NCBI GenBank assembly: GCA_947502815.1
Contig: CANNBH010000001.1
Span: 868,001-932,000 of the forward strand
Origin: an uncultured Erythrobacter sp.
Lineage (GTDB): Bacteria; Pseudomonadota; Alphaproteobacteria; Sphingomonadales; Sphingomonadaceae
Direction of reading: 5' to 3'
Length of the DNA: 64,000 nt
The translations under genes and the position numbers were made by a program. Positions 17,546 to 27,055 of this stretch are shown piece after piece (the stretch's first letter is position 1; each line of letters opens with the position of its first letter). A model generated the notes under the pieces. That model was not told the origin of the DNA and made no database searches. It was given only the letters and a program-made list of their open reading frames with translations.

Positions 17546-18577
17546 ATGGCTGAATTTCTATCTTTTGGCGAAATCATGTTGCGGCTTAAGACGCCGGGCA
17601 ATGAGCGCTTTTTTCAATCCCCCAGTTTTGAAGCCACCTTTGGCGGTGGCGAAGCGAATGTCGCGGTTGCGCTGAGCAATTACGGCCTTGATGCTGGCTT
17701 TGTCAGCGCGCTGCCTGATAATGATATTGGCGAAGCGGCAATCCGCGAACTGCGCAGTTTTGGCGTAGACACCGCCCAGATCCGCCGCAGCGGTGACCGG
17801 GTTGGAATCTACTTTCTTGAAACAGGTGCAAACCAACGCCCTTCGAAAGTGGTCTATGACCGCAACCGTTCTTCGATTTGCGAAGCGGGACCGGGCGATT
17901 TTGATTGGCCGACGATCTTTAATGGCGCGAAATGGCTGCACATCACTGGTATCACACCGGCGCTGAGCCAATCTGCGGCCGACCTTAGCCTTGAGTGCGT
18001 GAAAGCGGCGAAAGCTGCTGGCGTCACTGTATCTTGCGATTTCAATTTCCGCGGTAAGCTTTGGAAATATGGCAAAAGTGCACCCGAAGTGATGCGCGAG
18101 TTGGTCAAATATGTCGACGTTGGCATCGCCAATGAAGAAGACTGCCAAAAGTCGCTCGACATTTCTGTCGATGTTGATGTGGAGAGCGGTGAGCTCGACA
18201 CGGCCAAATATGAGGCATTGTCAGCCAAAGTTCTCGATATCTATCCAGAGATGAGCACCATTGCGATCACCTTGCGCGAAAGCTTCAGCGCTGACCGCAA
18301 TGGTTGGTCTGCATGTCTGCGCACGCGCAATGATGGTTTCATGCTGTCACGGCGTTTCGAAATGACCGACATCGTTGACCGTGTTGGCGGCGGGGACAGC
18401 TTTGCCTCGGCGCTGATCTATGGGCTTAATGCCTATGAAGACCGCCAGCAAAGCCTTGAATTTGCGGTCGCTGCGAGCTGCCTCAAACACTCCATTCTGG
18501 GCGACTTCAACCGTGTGACCGTGCCTGAAGTCGAAAAACTGATGAGCGGCGATGGTTCTGGCCGCGTGCAACGTTAA
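17546..18577 (+). CDS. kdgK: 2-dehydro-3-deoxygluconokinase (KDG kinase), PfkB family
   Basis: A 343-aa sugar kinase. The PfkB signatures are present: [14 protein letters not shown] near the N-terminus (31-45) and [16 protein letters not shown] with catalytic D284. A substrate-binding FNFRGKLW lies at 167-173, typical of KDG kinases. It phosphorylates KDG to KDPG for the aldolase encoded just upstream. No good ribosome site precedes the ATG, so it may rely on coupling to upstream translation. Its stop overlaps the start of a 59-codon ORF in TAATG. Confidence 0.93.
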   Translation: MAEFLSFGEIMLRLKTPGNERFFQSPSFEATFGGGEANVAVALSNYGLDAGFVSALPDNDIGEAAIRELRSFGVDTAQIRRSGDRVGIYFLETGANQRPSKVVYDRNRSSICEAGPGDFDWPTIFNGAKWLHITGITPALSQSAADLSLECVKAAKAAGVTVSCDFNFRGKLWKYGKSAPEVMRELVKYVDVGIANEEDCQKSLDISVDVDVESGELDTAKYEALSAKVLDIYPEMSTIAITLRESFSADRNGWSACLRTRNDGFMLSRRFEMTDIVDRVGGGDSFASALIYGLNAYEDRQQSLEFAVAASCLKHSILGDFNRVTVPEVEKLMSGDGSGRVQR

Positions 18578-18756
18578 TGGCGACGCCTGACGTGTTGGAA
18601 CTAAGCGTTCGCTTAGGCATCGGTCAGGCTGCGGGCCGTTCATTGTGCGCGCCTATCGCCAACGACAATTTGGACCGCGAACAGGAATTGTTCGAGCGCT
18701 GTGTTGAGCGCGAATTGGTTGGCGATGTTATCGAAGGGCCGGAGATCGAATCCTAG
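18577..18756 (+). CDS. Possible small protein (59 aa) at the end of the alginate operon
   Basis: The ATG at 18577 overlaps the kinase stop (TAATG), an arrangement usual for translational coupling. The product starts [20 protein letters not shown] and ends GDVIEGPEIES; it is acidic in its second half, with no signal peptide, membrane segment or motif I recognise. The stop lies inside the loop of the operon terminator hairpin. There is no separate ribosome site. It may be a conserved small protein or a chance ORF. Confidence 0.35.
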   Translation: MATPDVLELSVRLGIGQAAGRSLCAPIANDNLDREQELFERCVERELVGDVIEGPEIES

Positions 18757-18770
18757 ATTTGATCTCCGGC
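18738..18770 (+). terminator. Hairpin closing the alginate operon
   Basis: GCCGGAGATCGAATC (18738-18752) pairs with GATTTGATCTCCGGC (18756-18770), a 15-bp stem with one G-U pair and a three-base loop. No long T run follows. Its place about 160 bases after the kinase stop fits the operon end. Confidence 0.6.
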
Positions 18771-18975
18771 GATTTCGCCGAAAGAACCCGCGAAATTGGC
18801 GTTGCAGACCGTCTGCTTCCTCGAAATATGGCCGCTCAAGACGCACGGCCAATTGGTCGATTTGTGGTTGTTGAACACCGTGATTAGTCTTCGCCGGACT
18901 TTTACTGTCATTAAAGTTTGAATCCGATGGGCTTTTTGATTGCTAATCGCGTGCGGGCTTGTCTAACTAATACTC

Positions 18976-21759
18976 ATGCGTCTTTTTATTGGTCCAGCGC
19001 TTGCCGCGCTCACTCTCACCGCTCCTCTCCATGCTGGCGATGAAATCCTCTATGATAGCCCGCCCGAATGGGTGGACGTCGTTGTGCTGGATGGGGAGGC
19101 GAGACCATCCAATTCTCCTGTTGTCCTCTTCGACCACCAGGCGCGAATCAATGATGGTGAGCTTTGGACCCATCTGACGACCGCAATTGCGCTCGACAGC
19201 CCTCAGGCGCTTACGCGGTTTGGAACTGTGTCTGCATCTTGGTTGCCCGATAAGGGGGACTTGATTGTGCATTCGGTTGAGATCATTCGCGGCGCGGAAG
19301 TCATCGACGTGATCGAAGGCGGAGCGCAGTTCGAAGTGATCCGGCGCGAACGGGGGCTTGAATCGCGACTGCTCAACGGGGCGTTGACGGCGACAATGAA
19401 TGTGCCCGGCGCACGGGTGGGCGATATTCTGCGCCTTTCTTATTCGACCACTCTTTCCGATCAGGCATTGCGTGAAAATGTCCAATGGCAATCGGGGCTT
19501 ATCACCGAACCCTTTCCATTAGAGAGCGGCCGGGTGAGCGTCTCTTGGCCGGGCGATCTGGAAGTTTCCCGTGTGCGAATTGGCGAAGGTGATGTGTCAG
19601 AGCCAGTCTTAACCGGTGGATTTTATACTTGGTCTGCCGACCTGCCGCTCGAAGAACCCAAACCCGTGCCCGATGATGCGCCGATGCGGTATCAGCTCGG
19701 CGAATTGATGCAGGTCACGACCTATCAAAGCTGGGCTGATGTATCGAGCAGTATGGTGCAGCATTATGTCACCGAAGACAGCATTCCGGCCGGCGGTGAA
19801 TTGGCAGATCGCATTGCGGATATTTCGAGCGCAAGCGACAATCCGCTCGAACGAGCCGCGCTGGCGCTGCAATTGGTGCAGGACGAAATCAGCTATCTGC
19901 TGAACGGCCTGAACGGCGGGAATTACCTGCCGCAGGCCCCCAATGAAACTTGGGAAAACCGGTTTGGTGATTGCAAGGCGAAATCGCTCTTGCTGCTCGC
20001 CATGCTGGAGGAGTTGGGGGTTGAGGCTGAGCTAGTCTTGGTCAAAACACAGGGCGGGGATGCGCTGCCGGGTTTGGCCCCCATGCCGGGCAATTTCGAT
20101 CACATCATCGTTCGTGCGGACATTGATGGGGTCAGCTATTGGTTGGATGGGACGAGTGCGGGAAGCAGGCTCGACAATATCGATACTGTTCCGCGCTTCT
20201 TCTATGCCTTGCCCTTGCGCGAGGCAGGAGCTGAATTGGTGCCGCTTGATATTCGCCCGCAATCTACGCCCGATCAAGTTGTGCGCCTGACTGTCGATCA
20301 AAGCGCTGGCATCCGTTTGCCAAGCCTGTTTGACATTGAGCTTGAATACCGGGGTCCAATCGGCGCGCAATGGCGAACCATTGCCGATCAGGGCGACGAA
20401 GATGACGTGAAGAACACGGTCTACAACGCTGTCAGCGCGATTGTAGGAGCATCCCATTTGGTCGAACGTGAAGTGATTTTTGACGAAGAGACCGGCACGG
20501 CGACTTTGTTCGCACGCGGAATTCGGACAAGTGAATGGGAACGCGACCGGGGCAATTATGAATTGTTGCCTCCCGCACAGGCGGCTCGGGATGTTGGGTT
20601 TGCAGCAGACCGTGCGCGCGCAGCATGGCGGGAAATTCCTTTAAGCCTGAATGGGCCAATCTATTTTCAAAGCGAATTGAGCCTGTCTTTGCCCCAAGAT
20701 AATGGCGCCTTTGAATTGGAAGGGCCAGGCGACATTACGCAAGTGATCGGCGGAGTGGAGTTGGCGTCGACAGCGGCGCTCAATGGCAATGAATTCACTC
20801 TGTCGCAAAGTATGCGCAGCATTGCGAATGAGATTGAGGCCAACGAAATCTCTCCGGCACGGCGCAACCTTGCGCGATTTGATCGCTCGCTTCCGATGCT
20901 GAAAGCGCCCAGCGAAATTCGCGAATTGTGGGAATATTTTGGCGAAGACCGCGCGCTGCTCGACGCGCATGAAGCCCGCTATGCAAAGGCGATTGAAGAG
21001 GCCGATGATGACAATCCTGCGCCGTTCCTAAACCGGGCACGCTTCCGCGTTGGCGTTTATGATCACGCGGGCGCTTTAGAGGATATCGACGCCGCCTATG
21101 ACATCGAGGCATCGCGCCAGATCTACATGATGCGTGCTGCTGCTCGGCGGCAGGCCGGTGATTTGGAAAGCGCGCTGGAAGATTACCGGCTTGCTGAGGA
21201 TCTTGAACCTGATGGCTCCACCTTTGCGGCTCAGGTTGAGCTGCTCGCGCTGCTAGGCCGCGCCGAAGAAGGCATCGAGATCGCAGAAGAATATAGCGAG
21301 ATCGTGGACGATACGGTCGGGGTGACCAATTTGGAGGCGATTGCGCTTGGCTGGGCTGGCGAGTCATTGGCGGGACTGGAATTGCTTGAAGGGCTCGCTG
21401 CACAAAGGCCGGGTGATGGCCGTTTGCTCAACGCGACTTGCTGGTTTGCGAGCATTTGGGATCAAATGAATGCTGACCGCTTGGCGACCTGTGTCGAAGC
21501 CGTCGAGAAGAGTGACTATTCCGCTGCGGCTTTGGATAGCAGGGCGCTTGCCCATTACCGTCTCGGTGATTTTGATGCGGCGATGGCGGATGTCGATGCT
21601 GCCCTTTTGGCAGAACCGGGTATGGTTGCTTCTCGCCTGTTGCGCGGAATTATTCGCACATCCAACGGCGATGCTGGCGGGCGTGAGGATATCGACCTTG
21701 CGCTGCAAATGCGGCCTTCGCTGCGCGGGACCTATTCGGCTTGGGGTTTGGAGTTTTAG
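18976..21759 (+). CDS. DUF3857 / transglutaminase-like protein with C-terminal TPRs
   Basis: A 927-aa exported protein with signal peptide ending PLHAG-DEI. Residues about 50-230 match DUF3857. A transglutaminase-like core follows with the complete triad C333 (RFGDCKAKS), H376 (FDHIIV) and D391 (YWLDGT). After a beta-rich middle part, residues about 660-920 contain helical repeats with the TPR pattern (ALEDIDAAYD, ALEDYRLAEDLEPD, DFDAAMADVDAAL). Such proteins lie in the periplasm or envelope of many Bacteroidetes and Proteobacteria; their reaction is unknown, although an intact triad implies an active cysteine enzyme. The gene stands alone on its strand, with its stop 9 bases from that of the convergent acyl-CoA synthetase gene. 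Confidence 0.85.
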   Translation: MRLFIGPALAALTLTAPLHAGDEILYDSPPEWVDVVVLDGEARPSNSPVVLFDHQARINDGELWTHLTTAIALDSPQALTRFGTVSASWLPDKGDLIVHSVEIIRGAEVIDVIEGGAQFEVIRRERGLESRLLNGALTATMNVPGARVGDILRLSYSTTLSDQALRENVQWQSGLITEPFPLESGRVSVSWPGDLEVSRVRIGEGDVSEPVLTGGFYTWSADLPLEEPKPVPDDAPMRYQLGELMQVTTYQSWADVSSSMVQHYVTEDSIPAGGELADRIADISSASDNPLERAALALQLVQDEISYLLNGLNGGNYLPQAPNETWENRFGDCKAKSLLLLAMLEELGVEAELVLVKTQGGDALPGLAPMPGNFDHIIVRADIDGVSYWLDGTSAGSRLDNIDTVPRFFYALPLREAGAELVPLDIRPQSTPDQVVRLTVDQSAGIRLPSLFDIELEYRGPIGAQWRTIADQGDEDDVKNTVYNAVSAIVGASHLVEREVIFDEETGTATLFARGIRTSEWERDRGNYELLPPAQAARDVGFAADRARAAWREIPLSLNGPIYFQSELSLSLPQDNGAFELEGPGDITQVIGGVELASTAALNGNEFTLSQSMRSIANEIEANEISPARRNLARFDRSLPMLKAPSEIRELWEYFGEDRALLDAHEARYAKAIEEADDDNPAPFLNRARFRVGVYDHAGALEDIDAAYDIEASRQIYMMRAAARRQAGDLESALEDYRLAEDLEPDGSTFAAQVELLALLGRAEEGIEIAEEYSEIVDDTVGVTNLEAIALGWAGESLAGLELLEGLAAQRPGDGRLLNATCWFASIWDQMNADRLATCVEAVEKSDYSAAALDSRALAHYRLGDFDAAMADVDAALLAEPGMVASRLLRGIIRTSNGDAGGREDIDLALQMRPSLRGTYSAWGLEF

Positions 21760-21768
21760 GCCGGACTT

Positions 21769-23625
21769 TTAACGCGCGGCGAATTGTTCTTGGGCATGGA
21801 CGACCACGGTTGGATCTTCGATCGTTTGCGGCATCACAAATCCTGTGCCGTTGACTATCGCGCGCAGCAAATTGCGCAGAATTTTGCCCGATCGCGTTTT
21901 GGGCAGCGCTCTTAACGCGATAACATCGCGCGGAGATGCAATCGGGCTGATCTGGTTGCGCACAGCGTGAGTGATCTCGTCCTGCGGTTCAGTAGATGAA
22001 TCACACGCTGCCACATAGAAGACAACTGGCACTTCGCCTTTGAGCTCGTCCGAGCCGCCGATTACAGCGCATTCGACCACCGATTGGCAGCTGGCGACCA
22101 CTTCTTCGATTTGTCCGGTTGAAAGGCGGTGCCCGGCAACATTTATGATGTCATCGGTGCGGCCCATCACGCGGTATGATCCATCGTGGTCCATCACCCC
22201 GGCATCGCCGGTTGCATAGGCCCCGTCGAACATCGCGAAATTGGCATCAAAGCCAGCCTGATTTTGCCACAAAGTGCGAAAACTGCCCGGTGGCAGCGGC
22301 TTTGCTATGATCAAATTGCCGGTTTCACCGGCGCCGCATTCTTGTCCGCCTGCATCGACCACGCGGAACGCAAATCCGGGCACGGGATACCCTGCCGACC
22401 CGGTGGCCGCAGGCGCGTAATCCAGGCCGAGACAGGTCGCCAAGGCTGGCCAACCAAGCTCCGTTTGCCACCAATGGTCGATAACCGGGCGATCCAATTG
22501 CGCGCCGATCCATTCCACCGTGTCGGGGTCTGCGCGTTCGCCCGCGAGGAACAATGCCCTCAGAGAACTCGGCCTATTCTTAGCAAGAAAATTGGCGTCT
22601 GGATCGGCTGCACGGATGGCGCGAATGGCAGTGGGGGCCGTGAACAAAACCGTGACCTTGTGGCGGGCCGCGATGTCCCAAAAGACGCCTGCGTCCGGTG
22701 TGCTGACCGGCTTTCCTTCGAACAATATGGTCGCATTGCCGTTGATAAGGGGGCCGTAAACTATGTAGCTGTGCCCCACGACCCAGCCAATATCGGAGGC
22801 CGCCCAATAGGTTTCGCCTGTTTTGATGCCGTAGATATTTGGCATCGACCATGCGAGCGCCACCCCGTATCCGCCCGTTTCGCGCACGACCCCTTTGGGT
22901 TTTCCGGTCGTTCCGGATGTGTAGAGGATATAGAGCGGATGATCGGCGGGCACATCAATGCAAGGCGCAGGCTCCGCCGTTTCCAGAGCCAACCGCCAAT
23001 TGGTATCGTGATCACCGTTTAGCTCTGCCTCGCATTGATCACGCTGCCATAAGACGATGTGGGGCGGGGCAACCTTGGCTATCGCAATCGCATCATCGAC
23101 GATTGGTTTGTAGGGGATCAGTTTTTGCCCCTCGATCCCGCAGCTTGCGGTTAAAAGCAGGACCGGTTCACAATCGTCGATCCTTTTGGCGAGTTCGCTC
23201 GCCGAAAATCCGCCAAAAACCACCGAATGAACGGCGCCGATCCGGGCGCAGGCGAGCATGGCAAAGACCGCCTGAGGGATCATTGGCATATAGATGATCA
23301 CTCGGTCTGATTTTGACGCGCCCAATTGCGCCAGCATGCCAGCGGTTCGCGCCACTTCGCTTTGCAATTCGGCGAAACTGTAGGTCTGCTGTGTCCCTGT
23401 TACGGGGCTTTCATAGATGAGCGCGGTGTCATCACCGCGCCCTGCCACGACATGGCGATCCACCGCGTTGTAACATAGGTTCAGCGTGCCATCTGCAAAC
23501 CAAGCGTCATCGTCGCCCTCTATCGCTGCAGTGGGGAAATGCGCCCAATCCAGCGCCTTTGCGGCGTCCAACCAAAATGCTTTTGGGTCCGCAATGCTGG
23601 CATCATACACCGATTTGTAGGTCAT
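21769..23625 (-). CDS. prpE: Acyl-CoA synthetase, propionyl-CoA synthetase (PrpE)-like
   Basis: A 618-aa AMP-forming ligase of the acetyl/propionyl-CoA synthetase group. The P-loop motif ILYTSGTTGKPKGVVRE, the A5-type block HWWQTELGWP, GDAGVMDHDGSYRVMGRTDD and the C-terminal catalytic lysine motif LPKTRSGKILR are complete. The N-terminus MTYKSVYDASIADPKAFW is typical of PrpE/ACSS3 proteins. It activates propionate (possibly acetate or other short acids) to the CoA ester. The prp cycle genes are not near. A perfect inverted repeat lies 8-62 bases upstream of the start. Confidence 0.87.
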   Translation of the reverse strand: MTYKSVYDASIADPKAFWLDAAKALDWAHFPTAAIEGDDDAWFADGTLNLCYNAVDRHVVAGRGDDTALIYESPVTGTQQTYSFAELQSEVARTAGMLAQLGASKSDRVIIYMPMIPQAVFAMLACARIGAVHSVVFGGFSASELAKRIDDCEPVLLLTASCGIEGQKLIPYKPIVDDAIAIAKVAPPHIVLWQRDQCEAELNGDHDTNWRLALETAEPAPCIDVPADHPLYILYTSGTTGKPKGVVRETGGYGVALAWSMPNIYGIKTGETYWAASDIGWVVGHSYIVYGPLINGNATILFEGKPVSTPDAGVFWDIAARHKVTVLFTAPTAIRAIRAADPDANFLAKNRPSSLRALFLAGERADPDTVEWIGAQLDRPVIDHWWQTELGWPALATCLGLDYAPAATGSAGYPVPGFAFRVVDAGGQECGAGETGNLIIAKPLPPGSFRTLWQNQAGFDANFAMFDGAYATGDAGVMDHDGSYRVMGRTDDIINVAGHRLSTGQIEEVVASCQSVVECAVIGGSDELKGEVPVVFYVAACDSSTEPQDEITHAVRNQISPIASPRDVIALRALPKTRSGKILRNLLRAIVNGTGFVMPQTIEDPTVVVHAQEQFAAR

Positions 23626-23632
23626 TTTGTCG

Positions 23633-23687
23633 CAGGCCTATTCAGTTCGCAATGCGCGTTGCTCTTGCGCGGTCTTCAATAGGCCTG
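23633..23687. promoter_or_regulatory. 10-bp inverted repeat upstream of the acyl-CoA synthetase gene
   Basis: CAGGCCTATT (23633-23642) is exactly inverted as AATAGGCCTG (23678-23687), with 35 bases between that themselves can fold. It directly precedes the minus-strand start codon at 23625, so it could be an operator or a leader hairpin. Confidence 0.45.
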
Positions 23688-23871
23688 AGCCGATAAGAAG
23701 TGCAATGAGGGTATGATAAGGCGGCGCGTCTGGCGCGGTTCAACGGATGAGCGCGCCGGTGCAATTCGTAAAATTCTCTTTGCCTGCTCGTGTCTTCGCG
23801 GGAATTGAGACGTTTCAATTGCCCACCTGGTCTAGCGTCACGCGGTAATTTGAGACATGCAGTGGGCGACA

Positions 23872-24999
23872 ATGGACAGCTTTGATCAACTGGTAATGAA
23901 CTGGCGCACCGCGCTTTTGGGGCTGCTGATTGTGTGCTGCGCAGCGGCGCTGGCAACACTGGTCCGCCGCGGGATAGAGCGGAGGGCCGCCATATGGTTC
24001 GTGGTGTTTGCTCTATCAGGGTGCATTTCCGTCACCCCGATGGTGATCGGCTTTGCCGGAGCGTATGATATTTGGCCCGGTCTTACATTCCTCCCGGTGC
24101 AAATGGCGCTGTTCTATGGACCGGCAATCGCGCTCCACACACGCGAATTGATTTTGGGGCCGCAACCACGGCGCAGCCTATGGCTCTTCGCGCCGGGCAT
24201 GGCTTATTGGCTGTATCAGCTTTGGGCTTTCACGATGCTGGGCGACTATAGGGCGAAATGGGCGTTCACCGCCGCGGTGCACGATCCATTTGTCTATCCT
24301 ATCGTCATGACAATTGCGTTTGTGTTGGCGGCGGTGTGTCTGGTGCATGTGGTCCGCCTTCAACGGCGCTATGTTGCTTGGCTTGAAGATCACCGGTCTG
24401 ACGATGAAAATTTCAAACCCAAATGGATCATGCATCTTTCGATTTTGTCGGCACTGGTCGCGGTGTTTTGGGCTTGCGAATTCATCTTAGCCCGTTGGTT
24501 TGGGTATTCTTATGCGCAGGTTTTCCTGTGGGATTTCCTCGCCTTGTTCGCCGTGTTTGTGATCAGTCTTGAGGCTTTGGCCGGCATAGACAGAGAATAC
24601 CCTAAAATGACTGAGCAAGGGTCTATCGACACAGAGTCTGCCGCAGAAAGGCCGGAACGCGATTGGAAGATTGAAGGCGCGCGTTTGAAGTCAGAGGTGT
24701 TGGAGCGCAATTGGCATTTGGAGCCTGGGTTGTCGCTTCAGATTTTGGCCCGCAGGTTTGGGACCAATCAGGCCTATCTATCCCGCGCCATCAATCAGGG
24801 GCTGGGACAGAATTTCAGCAGCTTTATAAATGGCCTTAGAGTTGAGCATGCCAAAGACCTGATCAAGCGCGATGAGATGTCCATGATCGACATTGCGATG
24901 GACACAGGCTTTGGATCAAAGGCGAGTTTCAACCGCGCCTTCAAAATTCACACGGGCCTTAACCCAAGTGAGTTTCGGCGCCGCTGCACCTCTGACTGA
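23872..24999 (+). CDS. Membrane-anchored AraC-family transcriptional regulator
   Basis: About 375 aa. Residues 1-240 form some seven hydrophobic segments, and the C-terminal 100 residues are an AraC/XylS helix-turn-helix pair (LSLQILARRFGTNQAYLSRAIN, then MIDIAMDTGFGSKASFNRAF and the closing TGLNPSEFRRR). This 7TM-AraC layout is frequent in Bacteroidetes and sphingomonads and suggests signal sensing in the membrane. The start may be ATG 23872 or ATG 23857. The target is unknown; the neighbouring S41 peptidase gene begins about 90 bases downstream and is a candidate. Confidence 0.88.
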   Translation: MDSFDQLVMNWRTALLGLLIVCCAAALATLVRRGIERRAAIWFVVFALSGCISVTPMVIGFAGAYDIWPGLTFLPVQMALFYGPAIALHTRELILGPQPRRSLWLFAPGMAYWLYQLWAFTMLGDYRAKWAFTAAVHDPFVYPIVMTIAFVLAAVCLVHVVRLQRRYVAWLEDHRSDDENFKPKWIMHLSILSALVAVFWACEFILARWFGYSYAQVFLWDFLALFAVFVISLEALAGIDREYPKMTEQGSIDTESAAERPERDWKIEGARLKSEVLERNWHLEPGLSLQILARRFGTNQAYLSRAINQGLGQNFSSFINGLRVEHAKDLIKRDEMSMIDIAMDTGFGSKASFNRAFKIHTGLNPSEFRRRCTSD

Positions 25000-25090
25000 T
25001 CGTCTCAAATCATAAATAGGCGCAAGATTTGGCTGATTGAGGCGCAATTCTGCCGCGCGTCTTTAGGTGCCTTGGCAAAGGAGATTGCTT

Positions 25091-27055
25091 TTGAAACCCA
25101 CTACCCTCTTGCGCCATCATGCAGCTGGCATTGCTGCCGCAGCCGCTTTCTTGTTCGCAACCCCAGTTGAAGCTCAGGACGCGCCGCGAGACCGCTGGGT
25201 CAGCGCGGACCAAGTCGCATCCGACATTGCGTTGGCAAGCGAGGCCTATGCCCGAATTCATCCCGGCTACACGCGCTATATTGACCAAGCGGAAATGGAT
25301 AAGGCGTGGGCGGATATTGCCCAGCGCGCGCAGGAAAATGACGGCATGCGGCTTGGCGATCTTTACCTCGCTGTCCAGCGGGTGCTGACGTTGATCCGGT
25401 GCGATCATACCAAGGCAGAGCTGCCCAGCTCCATGCGTGAGGCGCGGATGGGGCAGCCGCTGTATTTGCCATTCCGTTGGCAATTGGTCGAAGGGCGCGG
25501 AATAATCCGCTTGGCCCCGGCCGATAGCGGGTTCGAACGCGGGGATGAGATTGTCGCAATCGATGGCCGCCCGTTGGGAACGATTGTTGACGCTGTTGCT
25601 CCCTATATCCCGGTCGACGGTTACACCGAATGGTCACGCAATGGCGGCGTATCGGAATCGCTGGAATTCATGGGCGGCGGGGTTGATCATTTCGGCATGC
25701 TGTTGTGGGGCGCAACCAGCGCGGCAAACATCACCGTGCGCGGCGCGAATGGAGAGGAACGCCGCGTTGAAGCTCCGCGCATCTCCTTTGAGGCATGGAC
25801 CCAACTGGCGCGCGATTTGGGCGAAGAGGGTGCGGCTGCTGCCAATTTTGCCGATGCAGTGCATTTTGAACCGATTGGTGCGGACACCGGGTATTTGCGG
25901 GTCGATACGTTCGTGAATTATCGCGACCCGGTTGATCCAAAGGCCGTGTTTGAACCGATCTTCAACAGTCTGGCAGAGGAAGGGCGGAGCACGCTGATCC
26001 TCGATCTGAGAGAGAATGGCGGCGGCTCCACCGATGCGGCACAAGCGCTGGCGACCTATTTGCTCGAGGAAACACAGCCGCTTAAGCTTTCGATGAAGGT
26101 GGCAACACTCGACCTCACCGGATTGCGTGAGCATTTGACGACATGGGATGCACGCGCGCTTAACCCGGATCCGCGCGGGTTCATTGCCAATCCTGATGGC
26201 ACCTACACGTTGCGCGATGGAATTGCGGAAGACACCGCTGTTCTGGAACCGGCCGATGCCGCATTTCGCGGGCGATTGATTGTCTTGACCAGCAACAACA
26301 ATTCATCGGGCAGCACAAATTTGCTGTCGGTTTTGGAGCAGCAGGACCGCACCACTTTGGTCGGCGAACGAACCGGCGGCAGCGCGGAAGGGCCCAACGC
26401 AGGCATTCAATTCACGCTGACCTTGCCAGAGAGCGGCATTCGCACACGGATACCTGTCTTCCGTTTCCGCAACAATGTGGCGACCTTTGAAGAGGGCATG
26501 GGCCTATCGCCTGACATCTTTGCCCCGATGACGATCGAGGCCTTTCGTGCGGGCCGCGACCCGGCTCTGGAAACGGCAATTGAGATTGCCGCCGAAACTC
26601 AGCCTGATGAAACGCCACCAACCCAGGCCGCGCTCGCCAGCGTTGATGACTTCGCGGTTTTGGCCGGCGATACTTGGTCAGGGGCGCTGGAATATCTCAA
26701 CTATGGCAGCGAAGAACGCTCCACCATCCCAGTGCGCATGACCGCACGCGAACCGCAGGGACGGACGATGCGTTATGGTTTTGCCTATCCGGGGGAGGAA
26801 GACAAGAATGCCAACGACCGCCTCAGAGTTTCGCGCGATGGGGCGCAAATCAATGGCTATGCGATCACACAGCGGTTTTCTGATCAGGTGCGCGGGTTGG
26901 TTTTGGTGACACAGGGCAGCGGGCGCGATGACAATCGCGCAGCTGACATCCGATTGACCTATGACATTGGGGCAGAGAGGTTTGTGATCACCAAAGATGT
27001 GCGCTTTGCGGGCGGTGACTGGATCAATCGCAATGCCTACACGCTCACCCGGTAG
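25091..27055 (+). CDS. S41 family peptidase
   Basis: About 654 aa. The favoured start is the TTG at 25091, 7 bases after AAAGGAG; GTG 25067 is the alternative. A signal peptide ends at PVEAQ-DAP. A PDZ-like part (RGDEIVAIDGRPLG) precedes the S41 core, which shows STLILDLRENGGGSTDAAQ and LTSNNNSSGSTNLLSVLEQ with the probable nucleophile Ser, then LVGERTGGSAEGPNAG. The C-terminal 170 residues look like a separate beta domain. Related proteins are periplasmic or membrane-associated tail-specific-type proteases; the substrate is unknown. Its 3' end overlaps the end of the convergent ABC-F gene by 11 bases. Confidence 0.87.
   Translation: MKPTTLLRHHAAGIAAAAAFLFATPVEAQDAPRDRWVSADQVASDIALASEAYARIHPGYTRYIDQAEMDKAWADIAQRAQENDGMRLGDLYLAVQRVLTLIRCDHTKAELPSSMREARMGQPLYLPFRWQLVEGRGIIRLAPADSGFERGDEIVAIDGRPLGTIVDAVAPYIPVDGYTEWSRNGGVSESLEFMGGGVDHFGMLLWGATSAANITVRGANGEERRVEAPRISFEAWTQLARDLGEEGAAAANFADAVHFEPIGADTGYLRVDTFVNYRDPVDPKAVFEPIFNSLAEEGRSTLILDLRENGGGSTDAAQALATYLLEETQPLKLSMKVATLDLTGLREHLTTWDARALNPDPRGFIANPDGTYTLRDGIAEDTAVLEPADAAFRGRLIVLTSNNNSSGSTNLLSVLEQQDRTTLVGERTGGSAEGPNAGIQFTLTLPESGIRTRIPVFRFRNNVATFEEGMGLSPDIFAPMTIEAFRAGRDPALETAIEIAAETQPDETPPTQAALASVDDFAVLAGDTWSGALEYLNYGSEERSTIPVRMTAREPQGRTMRYGFAYPGEEDKNANDRLRVSRDGAQINGYAITQRFSDQVRGLVLVTQGSGRDDNRAADIRLTYDIGAERFVITKDVRFAGGDWINRNAYTLTR

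Noticed and set aside
22999..23006. ATTGGTAT inside the acyl-CoA synthetase gene (also at 50648 and 56364 in other genes)
   Set aside because: These copies are inside coding regions far from the alginate locus and fit chance occurrence of an 8-mer, so I did not call them operators.
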